Assembly (NCBI GenBank): GCA_963675135.1
Contig: OY776130.1
Span: 21,878,001 to 21,942,000, forward strand
Length of the DNA stretch: 64,000 nt
Reading direction: 5' to 3'
DNA from: Galeopsis tetrahit
Taxonomy: Eukaryota > Streptophyta > Magnoliopsida > Lamiales > Lamiaceae
A program made the translations under genes and the position numbers. Shown piece after piece: positions 1 to 11,508 of the stretch; positions within the stretch are counted from its first letter, which is position 1, and every line of letters begins with the position of its first letter. Below the pieces are notes generated by a model that saw only the letters and a list, made by a program, of their open reading frames with translations, did no database searches and was not told where the DNA came from.

Positions 1-2287
1 ATGAGACAGAATAATCTGGACACTTTAGCTAAGAACTATATTTTACATACTCTTCCCAATGAGTATCTGGGAAAAGTATTAAAATGTAAGTCTGCTAAAG
101 ACATGTGGGATCGACTTGCAGTCCTCTGTGAAGGGACCTACCAGATCAAGGATAGTAAGTTATCCACTGTTGTCCAGAGATTGGAATCATTTAAGAAGAA
201 GGCTGGTGAAAATATAGACAACTTAGATACTCGTTTTACACGTATCATGAATGATTAGGAAGTTTTAGGCAAGACTTATACTAATCGAGAAATTAACTTG
301 AGGATTCTTAAGTCTCTGGACGATAGATGGTAGATGGTCAAGATGATCATCAAGAATACTCAGGATATTGATGGTTGGTCTGCCGAAACAATGTTTCAAA
401 CACTCAAGGCATACGGGTTCGATCTAGATGAGGATGATCCTATAGTTAGTAGTGATAGAGAGAAAACTGTGTCTAAAAATGTTACTTTTAAGGCCTCTTC
501 GTCTAGGAGCTCTAGAGTAGACATGTCTAAGTCTGCTAGTATTAAGGACGAACTAGATAGGCCTGATCTAAGTATGAAAGATCAGATGAGTCTAATGATA
601 AAGAGGTTTGACAAGCTGAACAAAAGATACGGTAGATATAAGTGATTTTGCAAGGACTATAGAGGTGCTCAGAACAAAGACTCGTCTAAGAACATACGAG
701 ATAGAAACTCATCCGAAAGGAGAGATGATATCTCGAAAGGGAACAGACGAGATAGGAATTCTGATGATAGGAAAGTTAGACGCTCTTTTGATAGGAGAGA
801 CAAGAAAAGGGATAATTCATCTGTGAAAAAGTCTACTAACAAACCTCTATGCTATAATTGTGAGAAACTAGGTCATTACATTTACGAATGTCCGGACCTG
901 AGCTCAGATGATCGAGAAGAGAGGAAAGCCAGACGGGAACGAAGATACAACAAGGGTAAGAAGCCCATGCTGGCAAACGATGAATCTGAAACGAATTCAG
1001 ACGAGTTGCCTTCGTCTTCATCTAGCTACCCTTCTAGCAAAGAACGAGAAGCTTTCATAGCAGACGATGGCCTAAGCCTCATGGCATAAATCAAACAAGA
1101 GGTATCATCTGCAACTTCGTTTCGTTCATGTGATGACTCGGATACTAATGAAAGTGATACCGCCAATAGTGGAGTAGGGAGTAGTCTTCATCATTCCACT
1201 GGAGTGACTAAAGAAGACCTCCTACTTGCTAATAAGGCGTTCATGGAAGTCAGCGACGAGAACATCGCTTTAAAACAAGAAATCATTGATCTTAAAGAAG
1301 CTCAGTCTAAGGTAGATCCTTATATAACTGTCCTAAACAAACGCTAGACAGAAGAGTTGAGACAACTCAAAGACAAGTTGTATCAAGACTTATTAAAGAC
1401 TCATGCTACCGAGACTAATGAATTCAATGTTTTAAAGAACAAGTGCAAAAAGCTTGAAGAACGCAATAAGTTCTTAGAGACTGAAGTCGTAAATCTAGAC
1501 CTTAAACTTACTGGCTTGGTTAATTCTTCAATGATTAATCAACAATTGTCAGATAGGTATAGGGCTCCAGATGATAAGACAGGGTTGGGTGCAGATACAC
1601 CTTACTCGTCTACTCATGTCATTAAGAACCCTACTGCTGCTAGTTCAAGTTCTTTGACAAAAGATAAAGGAAAAAGACCAATGGAATACGATATTGGAAC
1701 ATCATTCAAAGGTGCAGACTAGAGTTAACACTCCGACTACCAAAGGTGGTAGAAAGAATGTTAACAACAGACCTGTTTCGTTTAGAACAAGTCAAAAGAG
1801 GACCACTAGTCGTGGACGACCAAACCAGATCAGATACGAAGATTGGTATCCTCAGGAGACGAGTTCTAAACAAGTACAGACTCGTTGGAAAGAACCTAGA
1901 CCTCCTTTCATTAGGCAGTCTAAGCTCTATTCAACAAGGCCTATGAAGGTTGCTCTAAAATATCGTACTCAACCTGTCTTATATCCTCTACCTTTATCAT
2001 ATGATATCATAAGTGAGGAAAGACCTAAACGAGTCTATAAACCGTATGGCCCAAACACTTATAAACTATATTCAAACTATCAAAGGCCTATGCCTGCTCA
2101 AGTAGAGGTTAAATCTAAAGGATACCTCAGACGAGTAGACTCAAGGTCTGATGATAGATTAGATAAGGTTGATAAGGTACTATTCTGCAACAAGTATGGC
2201 AGAAAATTGAAGAGGTCCAATTTGTTCAAAACTCCTATGTACATTTGGATTCCTCTTAACTCTACTAACCCCCCAGGACCCCAATAG
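1..2287 (+). pseudogene. gag: Element A0: decayed gag of a SIRE-like copia element, 5' end cut by the window
   Basis: This codes for the capsid/nucleocapsid polyprotein of an A-family element and is clearly collinear with the intact gag genes at 37916-40468 and 24952-27504. The first base here corresponds to about residue 77 of those proteins. The zinc knuckle CYNCEKLGHYIYEC lies near 850-890 and a coiled-coil stretch follows at about 1200-1530. The frame is broken by stops at 256-258, 331-333, 643-645, 1087-1089 and 1345-1347 and by a frameshift near 1700-1720. The terminal stop (2285-2287) is at the same place as in the intact copies. The many stops show that this is the oldest A-family copy in the window. 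The identification is firm; a functional product is not possible. Confidence 0.93.
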
Positions 2288-5200
2288 ACAAGGAGGGTGC
2301 CTAAGTTATTAAGTATCATCATTGCAGGGTCGACTAAACTTGTATAAGAAATGTGGTTCTGTAGGAGAAACTTGGTACATCGATAATGGTTGTTCGCACC
2401 ACATGAAGGGTACTAAGGCTCTTCTATCGAGCTACTGCGAACAAGAATGACCCAAGGTGATCTTTGGTGATAGCTCAATGGCTGTTACAAAAGGTTTCCG
2501 TTACATCAGAAATGGAGATGTAGAAATACAAGACGTATCCTATGTTGAAGGATTGAGGTACAATTTATTATCTGCTTCTCAATTTTGTGATCGTGGTTAT
2601 AAGGTACAATTCAAGAGTTGCAAATGTGAGATCATTGACAAGAGGACACACACTGTACTACTCGTTGGCATCAGATAAGGCAACGTATACATCGTGAATT
2701 GGAATAACTGTCCTAGGGATACTTGTGTTCTTAGTAAGAACCCTAAAGAGATCAGTTGGCTATGGCACAGACGCCTATGCCATATGAACTTTAAGGTGAT
2801 TAATAAGATCGCAAGAGACTACCTCGTTGAAGGTATACCCAACGAAATCTATTTCAAGTCACATGTATGTGACGCATGCCAGAAAGGTAAGCAGGTAAAA
2901 GGTTCTTTTAAATCAATTCCAACTCTCTCAACAAGTAGAGTCCTAGAACTACTACATATGGATCTTCATGGTCCTATCACTCCTCCAACCTTGAATGGTA
3001 GAATGTACACACTTGTTGTGGTAGACGACTATTCTAAGTTTACTTGGGTAGTCTTCTTACACAAGAAGAGTGATACACAAACTCTCCTACCTGATCTGTT
3101 GAAGAGCATACAAGTTGAGAAGAGTCAGCCCATTATCAAGATTCGTAGTGATAAGGGGACTGAATTTATCAATAGCTATATCAATGATTTTTTGCTCTAA
3201 AAGAGGTATCTAGCATCTTACTAGTGCAGCTAGGACACCTCAACAAAACGGTGTAGCTGAAAGACGGAATAGAACACTAAAGGAAGCCTGCAGAACCATT
3301 ATAGCCGAGTATAACACTTCTCAAAAGTTTTGGGCAGAGGCGATCAATACAAGTTGCCACACCCAGAACAGAAGTGCAATCAACAAGGCACTAGGTAAGA
3401 CGCCCTACGAGGTATGGAAAGGCAGAAAGCCTAAAATTTCATATTTCCATATATTCAGATGCAAGTGTTTCATCCATAACAATGGGAAAAGTAAGTTGAA
3501 TGTGTTTGATGCTAAGGCAGACGAGGGGATATTCTTAGGATACTCCTCGACAAGCAAAGCATTCAGAGTATTCAACTACTCTACTCTTTGTGTGGAAGAA
3601 ACACCACATGTTATTTTCGATGAATCTAGACAGGACTCGTCTACCGACCAGATCAGTGAGAAAGTGAAAGACTTAAATATTCAATCTAACAAAGAAACAA
3701 AAGTGTACTAATCAGTTCAAGCCTACAATCCATTCCTGAAAGCCCTCGAGTCAGATGACGAGGTGAAGGTAAGTGACAAAGGTAAGTCCACTAGACCAGT
3801 TGACATGCCTGCTCTAGTTGACACGTCTACTCCTGATAAATCTGCTAATATAGATGCTGTAGATTCGCATGATGCTGTAGTTGACTTAGATGATGAAAGC
3901 GTGCCTATTAAGTCTAGAACGACATGGAAATCTGCTCATACTGCTGATAATATAATTGGTGACTCTACTAAATGTGTAAAGACTAGACGACAACTCTTTG
4001 AGTGGCAAGAACAGCCTAGTCCATCTCTATTTTACTGGTATTGTTTCCTTTCAACTATCGAGCCTAAAACCGTTAAAGAGGCATTGGCTGATAGTAATTG
4101 GATCATCGCCATGCAAGACGATTTGAACCAGTTTGTTCGAAACGACATCTGGGAACTTGTCGATAGGCCAGAACACCATAATGTAGTTGGCACTAGGTGG
4201 ATTTTCAAAAATAAGAAAGATGAGAATGATATAGTCGTTAGAAATAAGGCTAGATTAGTAGCCCAAGGCTATTCACAAGCCGAAGGCATAGACTATTATG
4301 AAACCTTCACACCTGTTGCTAGACTAGAAGCCATTCGATTGTTTCTTACATATGCTGCTTATATGAAGTTTACTGTATATCAAATGGATGTTAAAAGTGC
4401 CTTTCTTAACGGTATTCTTGCAGAAGAAGTGTATGTAGAACAACCTCCAGGCTTCGAAGTGAAAGGCAATCAAGTGTACAGGTTAAAGAAAGCTTTGTAT
4501 GGATTGAAACAAGCTCCAAGAGCATGGTACGACACTCTCTCTCTCTCTCTTTCTATTAGAAAATAGTTTTACTAAGGGCAAGGTCGATAGAACCTTGTTC
4601 AGAAGACAAGAAGGGAAGGATATCCTACTTGTTCAAATTTACGTGGATGATATCATTTTTGGTTCACCTAACAAAAGCATGAGTGAGAGCTTTTCGAAGC
4701 TCATGCAAAGTAAATTTGAAATGTCCATGATGGGAGAAATGAATTACTTTCTTAGTCTTCAAGTAAAACAATCTGATGAAGGCATATTCATAAATCAAGC
4801 CAAGTATACTCGTAATCTACTTGATAAGTATGGCATTAAAACCTGTAAAACTGTTGGTGTACCAATGCGGGGTCTACCGCATGGATCCTGATGAAAGAGG
4901 TAAGTGCGTTGATCAATCATACATCGTGGTCTAATTGGTTCATTACTCTACTTGACTACAAGTAAGCCAGATATAACTTTTGCTGTAGGAGTGTGTGCAC
5001 GATTTCAAGCTAACCCCAAGGAAAGTCACCTGGAATCTACTAAAAGAATATTGAAATATCTAAAAGGAACCATTAATCGAGGTTTGTGGTACCCTACAGA
5101 TGATGATCTATTCTTAAGTGGATATTCAGACTCGGACTTTGGTGGTTGCAGAATAGATAGGAAATCTACATCTCGTTCATGTCAATTTCTTGGTTCTAAA

Positions 5201-5575
5201 CTCATCTCATGGTTTTCAAAGAAACAGACAAGTGTAGCAACCTCTACTACTGAAGCAGAGTATATGGTTGCAGGTAGTTGTAGTCAGCTATTATGGCTAA
5301 TGCAACAACTCCGAGACTACAGTATTGTAGAATCGAATGTACCTATATTTTGTGAATGTAATAATGCTATTGCTATAACTCAAAATCCTGTTTTACATAC
5401 ACGTTGTAAGCATGTAGATGTAAGACATCATTTCATACGTGATCATGTTGAGAAGAAAAACATACGCATGGAAAAGATTCATACTGACATTCTTACAAAA
5501 CCACCGGCTGAAGCACGATTTCAAGAGTTATGCATTAGTTTAAGATTGATTGATCTAGACCCTACAACTGCATAG
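2288..5575 (+). pseudogene. pol: Element A0: decayed pol (protease, integrase, reverse transcriptase, RNase H)
   Basis: All copia pol domains follow in order. The protease motif near 2385-2410 reads DNG where the sister copies read DSG, so the active site is altered. The integrase zinc region (about 2765-2890) and catalytic core (about 2955-3260) come next, then reverse transcriptase (about 4070-4850) with YVDD near 4641, and RNase H (about 5110-5560). Breaks include a TGA near 2449, a TAA near 2676, a frameshift near 3185-3200, a TAA near 3711, a frameshift in a CT repeat near 4533-4553 followed by a stop at 4564-4566, and small indels near 4866-4950. The copy is dead. It ends at a TAG matching the pol stop of A2. 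Confidence 0.93.
4533..4553 (+). repeat. CT microsatellite inside A0 pol
   Basis: A run of CT dinucleotides stands where the sister copy A2 has a short non-repetitive stretch. Its expansion shifts the reverse-transcriptase frame and leads to the stop at 4564-4566. This looks like replication slippage after the element had died. Confidence 0.7.
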
Positions 5576-5764
5576 TACTGTACTAACAAGACAGGTACAC
5601 AATAGCAAATCATTTGCAGAACAGATGAGTTCAACATAGACAAGTCATACTACTTTCAAACTCGACTAGATCCAGGTAAAAAAGGTCAGACAAGATGACC
5701 AAACAACCCGATGAGGAAGATGGTAAAGATTAGGGTAATACTAGGAGAATAAACAATTAAGGGG
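5576..5764 (+). other. A0 sequence downstream of pol, interrupted by B1
   Basis: This is non-coding sequence collinear with 43768-43940 of A2. It stops inside a purine run, AATTAAGGGG, where the B1 LTR begins. The rest of A0 (spacer, ORF2, 3' LTR) is not in the window. Confidence 0.8.
5760..5764. other. Presumed left target-site duplication of B1 (AGGGG)
   Basis: These are the five bases directly before the B1 LTR terminus TGTTGG. The matching right copy is absent because B1 is truncated at about 10638, so this rests only on position. Confidence 0.4.
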
Positions 5765-7491
5765 TGTTGGTCCTGAAAGGAGTATATAACAAGTGTATGG
5801 GGGGGGGGGGGAATACACTTGTATGCAAATCTTTTTCAAACTTAAGTAAAACTGGCTTCAGCAAGGTTGTCCTGGACAACTCTTCTGATATGAATAACTC
5901 TTAGAAGATAATCAAACTACTAAGTACTATTGAGTACTTAGTTGAATAACTATCTAAATGAGTTATTTGTGCGGAATAGTGGTTGGCCCTTTAGTTTAAA
6001 CTCCTTTTTAATTCTGAAATCCTCTTAACACTGAATCTGTTTTCAAGGGACTTGTCCCAATACAGTTTTCCACAATCTTGAGTATATGTCTTTTAAGATC
6101 AGTTTGTGTGCTTGTGTATGAATGTGTTGTTTGAATGAAAGTACTTGAAAGTAAATCAACACAAAAGTTATAGTGGTTTAGAGACTCAAGCTCCTACATC
6201 CACTTTCCCTGATTGAACAGGATAATTCCTTATCTCTTGGAATTACTTGTTTTATAGTGCCAAGGTGCACTTGATAAACCACACCACTCCTTGGTTCCTT
6301 GATCCCTAGGATATCAGAGTCCTAGTACTCTCTCTCAACTCAGAACTTACTGTTCTTCTCTCAATAGTTAGTTCCTTACACTTCTACTACAACAACCTTC
6401 TATCTCTCTTTAGAAAGGTATAAGGGTTGATGTTGGTTCCAACTAGGTTGAGATATCCTTTACAATGAGCTCAGTGTAAAAGGATAGGATATCTCTCTAA
6501 GCTTTGTATGGATATACAATGAGGTTCAGCTTAGAAGAAGTGTTTCTGGAAACTAAAAAACTTGAAGGCTTATAAGCTTGTAGTTTCCTCTAGATTGCAG
6601 GATGGTTGGATTCCTTCAATGGTTTCCACACTTCATGTATTTATAGAACAATTTGAGGATATGTCAGTTGGAGAGAAAGCCTCAAAATGTCTATATTTGT
6701 CTTCCTTGAACTTTGCAACTAGAAGACAGTTTCTTGAAAGTGACATGTCCTTAATTTGGGAAGTAAACGGCTGTAAGCACTTTGTCTTAACTTTGAAGCA
6801 CTCTTCCCAATATCTGACTTGAAGATTCACTTGATCAAACATGGACATCACTTCTGATCATTGGTCCTATGATAAGGACAACATTCCTTATCATCTGGAC
6901 AATTCTGCTTATCAATATCAACAGACTTTGCTTATCAGCAATGTTGGCTTGGCTCTTTCAGATGACTTGGCTCATTCTCTTTCATAGCATATCTCTTGAT
7001 GGTCATTTATCTTTCATGGTTTCAGATCAGTAGCTTTTGACCTTATCAGCACAGTTGGCCTTCACTCGGAACTTTTCTGGTTCAAGTGTGTTGAGACATC
7101 TCTGCTGGTTAACTCTTCTGAGCTTTGACATATACATCAGTAGACTTGGCCTTGATGATGCATTTCATTCAATTGATCTTTAGAGAGGTTGTCTACTACT
7201 GAGCTGACTTGATCAGCACAGTTGTCCATTTAGGTACTTCAGCAGATTTGAGGTCAATTTGATTCTGAGCCTTGAGGGGACTTGATTCTTTGTAATCTTC
7301 TAAGCATGTGTTCCCCCTTAACTTTTGCATCTTAAATTTACTAAGAGCTGCCTAGCATTCCAGCTTCTCAACTAGCCTTAACTACATGTTCCAACATTTC
7401 TGAAACATGTTCATTTAAATTTGACTCATCTATTTGGCATGTCTTAAGAGGTTTTGGTATCTTAATCAAAATTCTCATTTTATTTCCAACA
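5765..7491 (-). repeat. Element B1: 3' LTR (B family, 1727 bp)
   Basis: On the + strand it runs from TGTTGGTCCTGAAAGGAG to ATTTCCAACA, and it is collinear with the B2 LTRs at 29716-31357 and 54888-56524. The polypurine tract lies immediately to its right in reverse complement, so the element reads on the - strand and this is its 3' LTR. It contains a long G run at about 5801-5811 and a reverse-complement TATA box at 6638-6645. It is visibly more diverged from the B2 LTRs than they are from each other. Confidence 0.92.
6638..6645 (-). promoter_or_regulatory. TATA box in the B1 LTR
   Basis: The + strand reads TATTTATA, i.e. TATAAATA on the element's sense strand, at the place equivalent to the TATA boxes of the B2 LTRs. 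As part of a 3' LTR of a truncated element it has no element transcript to drive. Confidence 0.5.
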
Positions 7492-7506
7492 ATTTCCCCC
7501 TTTTTG
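7492..7506 (-). other. B1 polypurine tract
   Basis: The reverse complement reads CAAAAAGGGGGAAAT and directly abuts the LTR. This is the plus-strand DNA primer site and is identical in B1, B2, A1 and A2. Confidence 0.85.
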
Positions 7507-7974
7507 ATGATGCCAAAACCTATACAATCTATGCAAAGGTGACTTGACTATACTTATTACATATAACTTCAGTAGATGTGACTAAGGTCAAATTTCCTTA
7601 AAGAACATGTTAGTATAATCACAGTTTAAGTGCATATAGGTTTAAGTCAGGCAAGTTGAGACAATGAGATGTTATCTCTTGATTCACAAAATGTTCAACT
7701 ATCATTCATAATCATTTGAGCATTACAGACATGTTGATAGTCAAATAACTTATCAGAGCATGGAATCAGAGTAAATGCATTGAATACAGAGATAAGATCA
7801 GAGCATAACTTTTTCTAAGTGAATATGATCAGAGCAAATTACATAGAAAACATATCAGCAGACAAGAGCAACTTTTCAGCATAGTTATCCATTTCAGCAA
7901 TATCAGCAGCCATGAGCAAATATTCATCCAATTCAGCATTCGTGGCAAGTAAGGGACAGAAGGACTTAGCAGGT
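7507..7974 (-). other. B1 3' untranslated region
   Basis: This is AT-rich sequence between the ORF2 stop and the polypurine tract, collinear with 31373-31829 of B2. I see no gene in it. Confidence 0.7.
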
Positions 7975-8149
7975 TCAGAGATTATCTTCAGGAGGTGGCA
8001 CCATTCAATACTGTGCCCAAACCCTCTTCTCCAACTCCATTGCCTCTTGATTGGTTCCCTTGGGTCCAAGCTTCATCTTCTCCATTTCAAAATCTGAATG
8101 AATTCCTTGAAGATGGCTGATTGATCAATGTATCCTTGCTGCTTAGGAG
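7975..8149 (-). pseudogene. B1 ORF2 remnant, C-terminal end
   Basis: In reverse complement this matches the last part of B2 ORF2 (31830-32010), including the closing PPPED motif and stop position. One frameshift and an internal stop are present. The solo LTR D (8150-9598) separates it from the rest of the remnant at 9599-10638. The function of the family protein is unknown. Confidence 0.8.
8145..8149. other. Left target-site duplication of solo LTR D (AGGAG)
   Basis: AGGAG precedes the LTR and ATGAG (9599-9603) follows it. Comparison with the uninterrupted B2 copy supports AGGAG as the original target, with one later change in the right copy. Confidence 0.7.
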
Positions 8150-9598
8150 TGTTGGTCCCTGAACGAGTAGTGAATGGGATTAAAGTCTAGAGGGGAGGGG
8201 TGAATAGACTTTAAAACTTTTTCAATATATAGAGTTGGGAACCTCTTCCGATCTCTATGTCAGCTGGACTATAAGTCTGTTGTTCCAGATGACTATAGTG
8301 ATCTGATGAAGAGATTTATATGCGGAAGTGAGTAGGCCTGTTTATTTAGACTCGGTCAACAGTTCTTTTGAAATAACCAATTTGTTTACTTAGTGAAATG
8401 CTCAGCTGATGCTGGTTTGAAGGATATGCCTTGTTTAAAGATATTTTGAAAACACAATATGCACTATGTAAAGATATGAACAAGTAATAAAATAAAGTGC
8501 AGTAAAGTAAATGACACCGGATTTATAATGGTTCGGATATACGTTCCTACGTCCACTCTCATGTCCTAACGTGATGTTTAATCCCTTTAATTTCCCAAAA
8601 ATTACAAGGGCTTGTCCTTTATAGTCCCAAGGGTAGGACTTTGAGATCTGAGCAGTTCCAAACTGCTGCGGTCTCCACAAGTGATTGGGAGCACTTGCAC
8701 TCTTACAGGGATTCAAAAACTTAACCTTGTGGTGGGGGTTTTGGGGTTTTTGAATGTATCCAACTAATGGTTCAAGCTTATAAATCACTTAACCACTATG
8801 CCTAAATCAATGGATATACGATATGAGTAAGATTCAGGTTCTTTGGTTGGATGGGAAATAACTTAAGAGCTAGAAGGTTGTTCTAATAATTTTTGGGCTC
8901 TTTGAGAACTCTCAACAAAATGTAGCCTTCTGCTTGCTTGTTTAGCCTTTGTGAATTCTCTCGTTGTATTTCCGTATGTTGTTATTCCTCATCCTCTTGT
9001 ATTTATAGGGGAGGATTGCTGCAACTAGCCGTTGGAGTTGACTAGCCGTTGGGCAATCTTTCCATGTTTGGTTGATTCCTTGATTCCAGCCGCTTGATTG
9101 CTTCAAATCTGGGATCGTGTCAATCTTCTAAGTATGGTAAGTCTTCGTTTGAATTGCAAGATGACTTTGGAATCAGCCGAGTCCTTGACGAGCTTCTAGT
9201 CTTCTGGTCTTCACTTCTAGTCTTCTGGTTTACTCGTCTGGCCTTATGTCTTCTGATATCAGATGAATATTACTCTTCTGATCTGGAAAGTACTTGAGCT
9301 GTCTTAGACCATCTTTGACTTGGACTCCATCAGCTCAGTAGGTATACAAGCACCTTACTTATCTGGTCTTCAAGGATCTTCTAGTCTTCATGCCTTCTAT
9401 TCTTCTCTTCTTGAGGTTTTGCATGTAAGCATATATTGTGCTGATCAGCTGAGATCTATACAGCTGATCACACAAGACTAGTCTAAGATGTTCTATACAA
9501 AGTCAGCTGATCCTATTACATTTATAAACTCTAAGTGTTTTGGCCATCAAAACTATTCTAACATCAATTGGGGCTTAGGATGAATTTATATCCCAACA
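8150..9598 (-). repeat. Solo LTR D (1449 bp) inserted in B1 ORF2
   Basis: The sequence starts TGTTGGTCCCTGAACGAG and ends TATATCCCAACA. Only the termini resemble the A and B LTRs; the body differs, so it is a separate family. No internal element sequence is attached: B1 ORF2 resumes directly on the right and the five-base duplication is nearly intact. That is the usual product of recombination between the two LTRs of a full element. By comparison with the other LTR ends its sense strand is -. A reverse-complement TATA box lies at 9000-9007. Confidence 0.85.
9000..9007 (-). promoter_or_regulatory. TATA box in solo LTR D
   Basis: The + strand reads TATTTATA, about 600 bp from the U3 terminus on the sense strand, as in the other LTRs here. 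Confidence 0.45.
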
Positions 9599-10586
9599 AT
9601 GAGGCATGTAGATGATTGGGCCAGGGGCTCTGAATTCAATTCTTCCTATATCTGCAACAGCAAGAAGTCTTTGGTAGAGATCCCTGTGGTTATGAAACAT
9701 GAACTGAGTGAAGATGGATTCTAGATCTTCTCCCATCCATCTGCTTATGACATAGAAGTCATAGACAAATTCTCTCTTGGCTTCTTCCCAGTCATCATTA
9801 AGCTGTATGGGGACCCATTTATCCATGTGTGGATATTTGGTATCCATCTGAATCAGCAGCTGAGGCTTCAACTTGTTGTAAGAAACCCTCTTCCTCCTAG
9901 GTTTCTGGAAGTTTTCTCTTCACTTGTCTCTTGCTCTATTTGATTCCATCAACTGCTCCATTTTCTCTTGAGCCCTCATCATAGATAGTTTTTGCTGAGT
10001 TTCTGCATCTTTTCCAAAGCCTTCTTCAAAGAGCTCGGATGGATCATCAGCAAGAACTGGAGCTCTCTTCTTTGGTTCAGCTCCAAAGCCTTCTTCAAAT
10101 AACTTCTCAACTTCTTCTTGAGTTTCAGCAACTTTGGGACCTTCAGCAGTTTCAGCTTCAGTGGGCTTGACAGTTTCAGCAGCTCTGTCCTTTTCAGCAG
10201 TTTTGGCTTCTTCAGCCGCTTTGGCCTTTTTAGAGGTAGGCACTTCTTCTACTCTGAATTCAACATGTAGATCTAAACTGTTAGGAAAATCAATGAAAGT
10301 TTCAGCTTACCTCTTGTTGTCTTTGGCCGTCTTGATTTTCCCTCTTGTTTGGACACCTTCAGCAGTCTTGTCCAAACCTGCTGATTCTCCTCCAGGCCTT
10401 TGTTGCTGTCTAGATCCTTCTTCTTGAGCTGGGGCCATTGAGTTTTTCAGAGCTATTGCCAGTTGCTCTTCCTCATCTAAATCTTCTGAACTGCTTTTCC
10501 CTTTCCTTTGGATTCTGGCATCTGCTCTTTTCCTTTGCTTCCTTCTCCAATTGTCAATGCACCTTTGGCCCTTGCTCTTTCTCTTT

Positions 10587-10598
10587 CCCCCTTTTTGG
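10587..10598 (-). other. Internal polypurine-tract copy in B1 ORF2
   Basis: The sense strand reads GCC AAA AAG GGG GAA in frame (Ala-Lys-Lys-Gly-Glu). It shares the 13-base core CAAAAAGGGGGAA with the terminal tract at 7492-7506. Confidence 0.5.
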
Positions 10599-10633
10599 CC
10601 TCATCAAAGCACTGGGGCTTGAGATCACTCATT

Positions 10634-10638
10634 GTAGA
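10634..10638. other. Breakpoint joining B1 (-) to E (+)
   Basis: To the left the sequence follows B-family ORF2 on the - strand. To the right it follows RNase H on the + strand. Both expected sequences share TAGA at the join, which suggests microhomology-mediated end joining. Neither element continues beyond it. Confidence 0.75.
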
Positions 10639-11037
10639 AAATTCACATCAAGAACATGTTAATTTCTAGGCAATAAATTGATATCATAGTTCTCCAAAAA
10701 GCAGACATATGTTGCAACCTCAACAACTGAAGCAGAGTATATAGTAGCTGGGAGCTGTTGTAGTCAGTTGCTATGGCTAGTTCAACAACTAAAGGATTAT
10801 AATGTAACAGCAAGAGAAGTTCCCATTACTCAAAATCCAGTCCTTCATACAAGGTGCAAGCATGTTGACATCAGGAACCATTTCATAAGAGATCACTTGG
10901 AAAAGAAGGACATAAGGATGGAGAAAATTCACACAGATATCCAAAGAGAAAGTATCCTAACAAAGCCCCTAGCTGAAGAAAGGTTCAAGATTCTATGCTA
11001 CAACCTAGGACTACTTGATCCATCCTCCTTAAAGTAA
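10636..11037 (+). pseudogene. pol: Element E: 3' end of pol (RNase H remnant)
   Basis: This codes for the C-terminal part of a copia RNase H. TSTTEAEY lies near 10710 and CKHVDIRNHFIRDHLEKKDI near 10855-10915. Stops occur at 10660-10662 and 10687-10689. A deletion of about 30 bases near 10818 removes the segment that in A2 and A0 carries the IFCD/IFCE stretch, including one acidic residue of the active site. The final stop is 11035-11037. Everything upstream was lost at the breakpoint. Confidence 0.88.
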
Positions 11038-11191
11038 TGAAATCAACTGAGTGATCATCAGCTGATAAAGATTCTGAATGGATTCAGAAGACCAGATCAG
11101 GAGGAAAAGCAATCAGATGAGGTGAATAGACACCCTCATCATGACGTAAGTTATTCCCAATGAAGACATATAAAGATGAGGGAAATTCTTA

Positions 11192-11287
11192 GAGTTACTC
11201 AATCCATGGGGAATCCATGATACCTTAAAAATCCTTGATGAGAGCACTCCATTTTTATGAGTTACTCAATCCATGGGGAATCCATGA
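11192..11287 (+). repeat. Direct repeat pair, 29 bp
   Basis: GAGTTACTCAATCCATGGGG and the nine bases after it occur at 11192-11220 and again, unchanged, at 11259-11287. Confidence 0.85.
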
Positions 11288-11454
11288 CATCAACATAGAC
11301 TAAGAACCTTGGAAGATGAATGGAGAAAATTACGAGAAAAAATGTAATGGATACCATACTCCAACCATAGTCATGGGTGAAAGCAAGAAAGATATGTCCA
11401 GCAGACGGAGACAGCAAGGATCAGCATACTTGGTTCATCCAACATAAGTATGCA

Positions 11455-11508
11455 TTAAAGAGAAAAGAAAGAAGAGGAGTATTCGTTAAAGAGAAAAGAA
11501 AGAAGAGG
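11455..11508 (+). repeat. Direct repeat pair, 23 bp
   Basis: A purine-rich 23-mer beginning TTAAAGAGAAAAGAAAG occurs at 11455-11477 and 11486-11508, with a period of 31 bp. Confidence 0.85.

Larger units (their letters stand above)
9599..10638 (-). pseudogene. B1 ORF2 remnant, middle part
   Basis: This is collinear in reverse complement with B2 ORF2 at about 32000-33000. It shows the WVPIQLNDDWEEAKREF stretch near 9770-9820, repeated acidic LFEEGFG motifs near 10020-10110, and A/E/K-rich low-complexity sequence near 10130-10240. Frames shift several times and stops are present. At 10587-10598 the sense strand contains CCAAAAAGGGGG, part of an internal copy of the polypurine tract. Homology to B2 ends at about 10638, so the N-terminal half, pol, gag and the 5' LTR of B1 are missing. 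Confidence 0.82.

Noticed and set aside
8435..8788. A 117-codon frame inside solo LTR D.
   Set aside because: It lies within LTR sequence with no homology and no conserved context.
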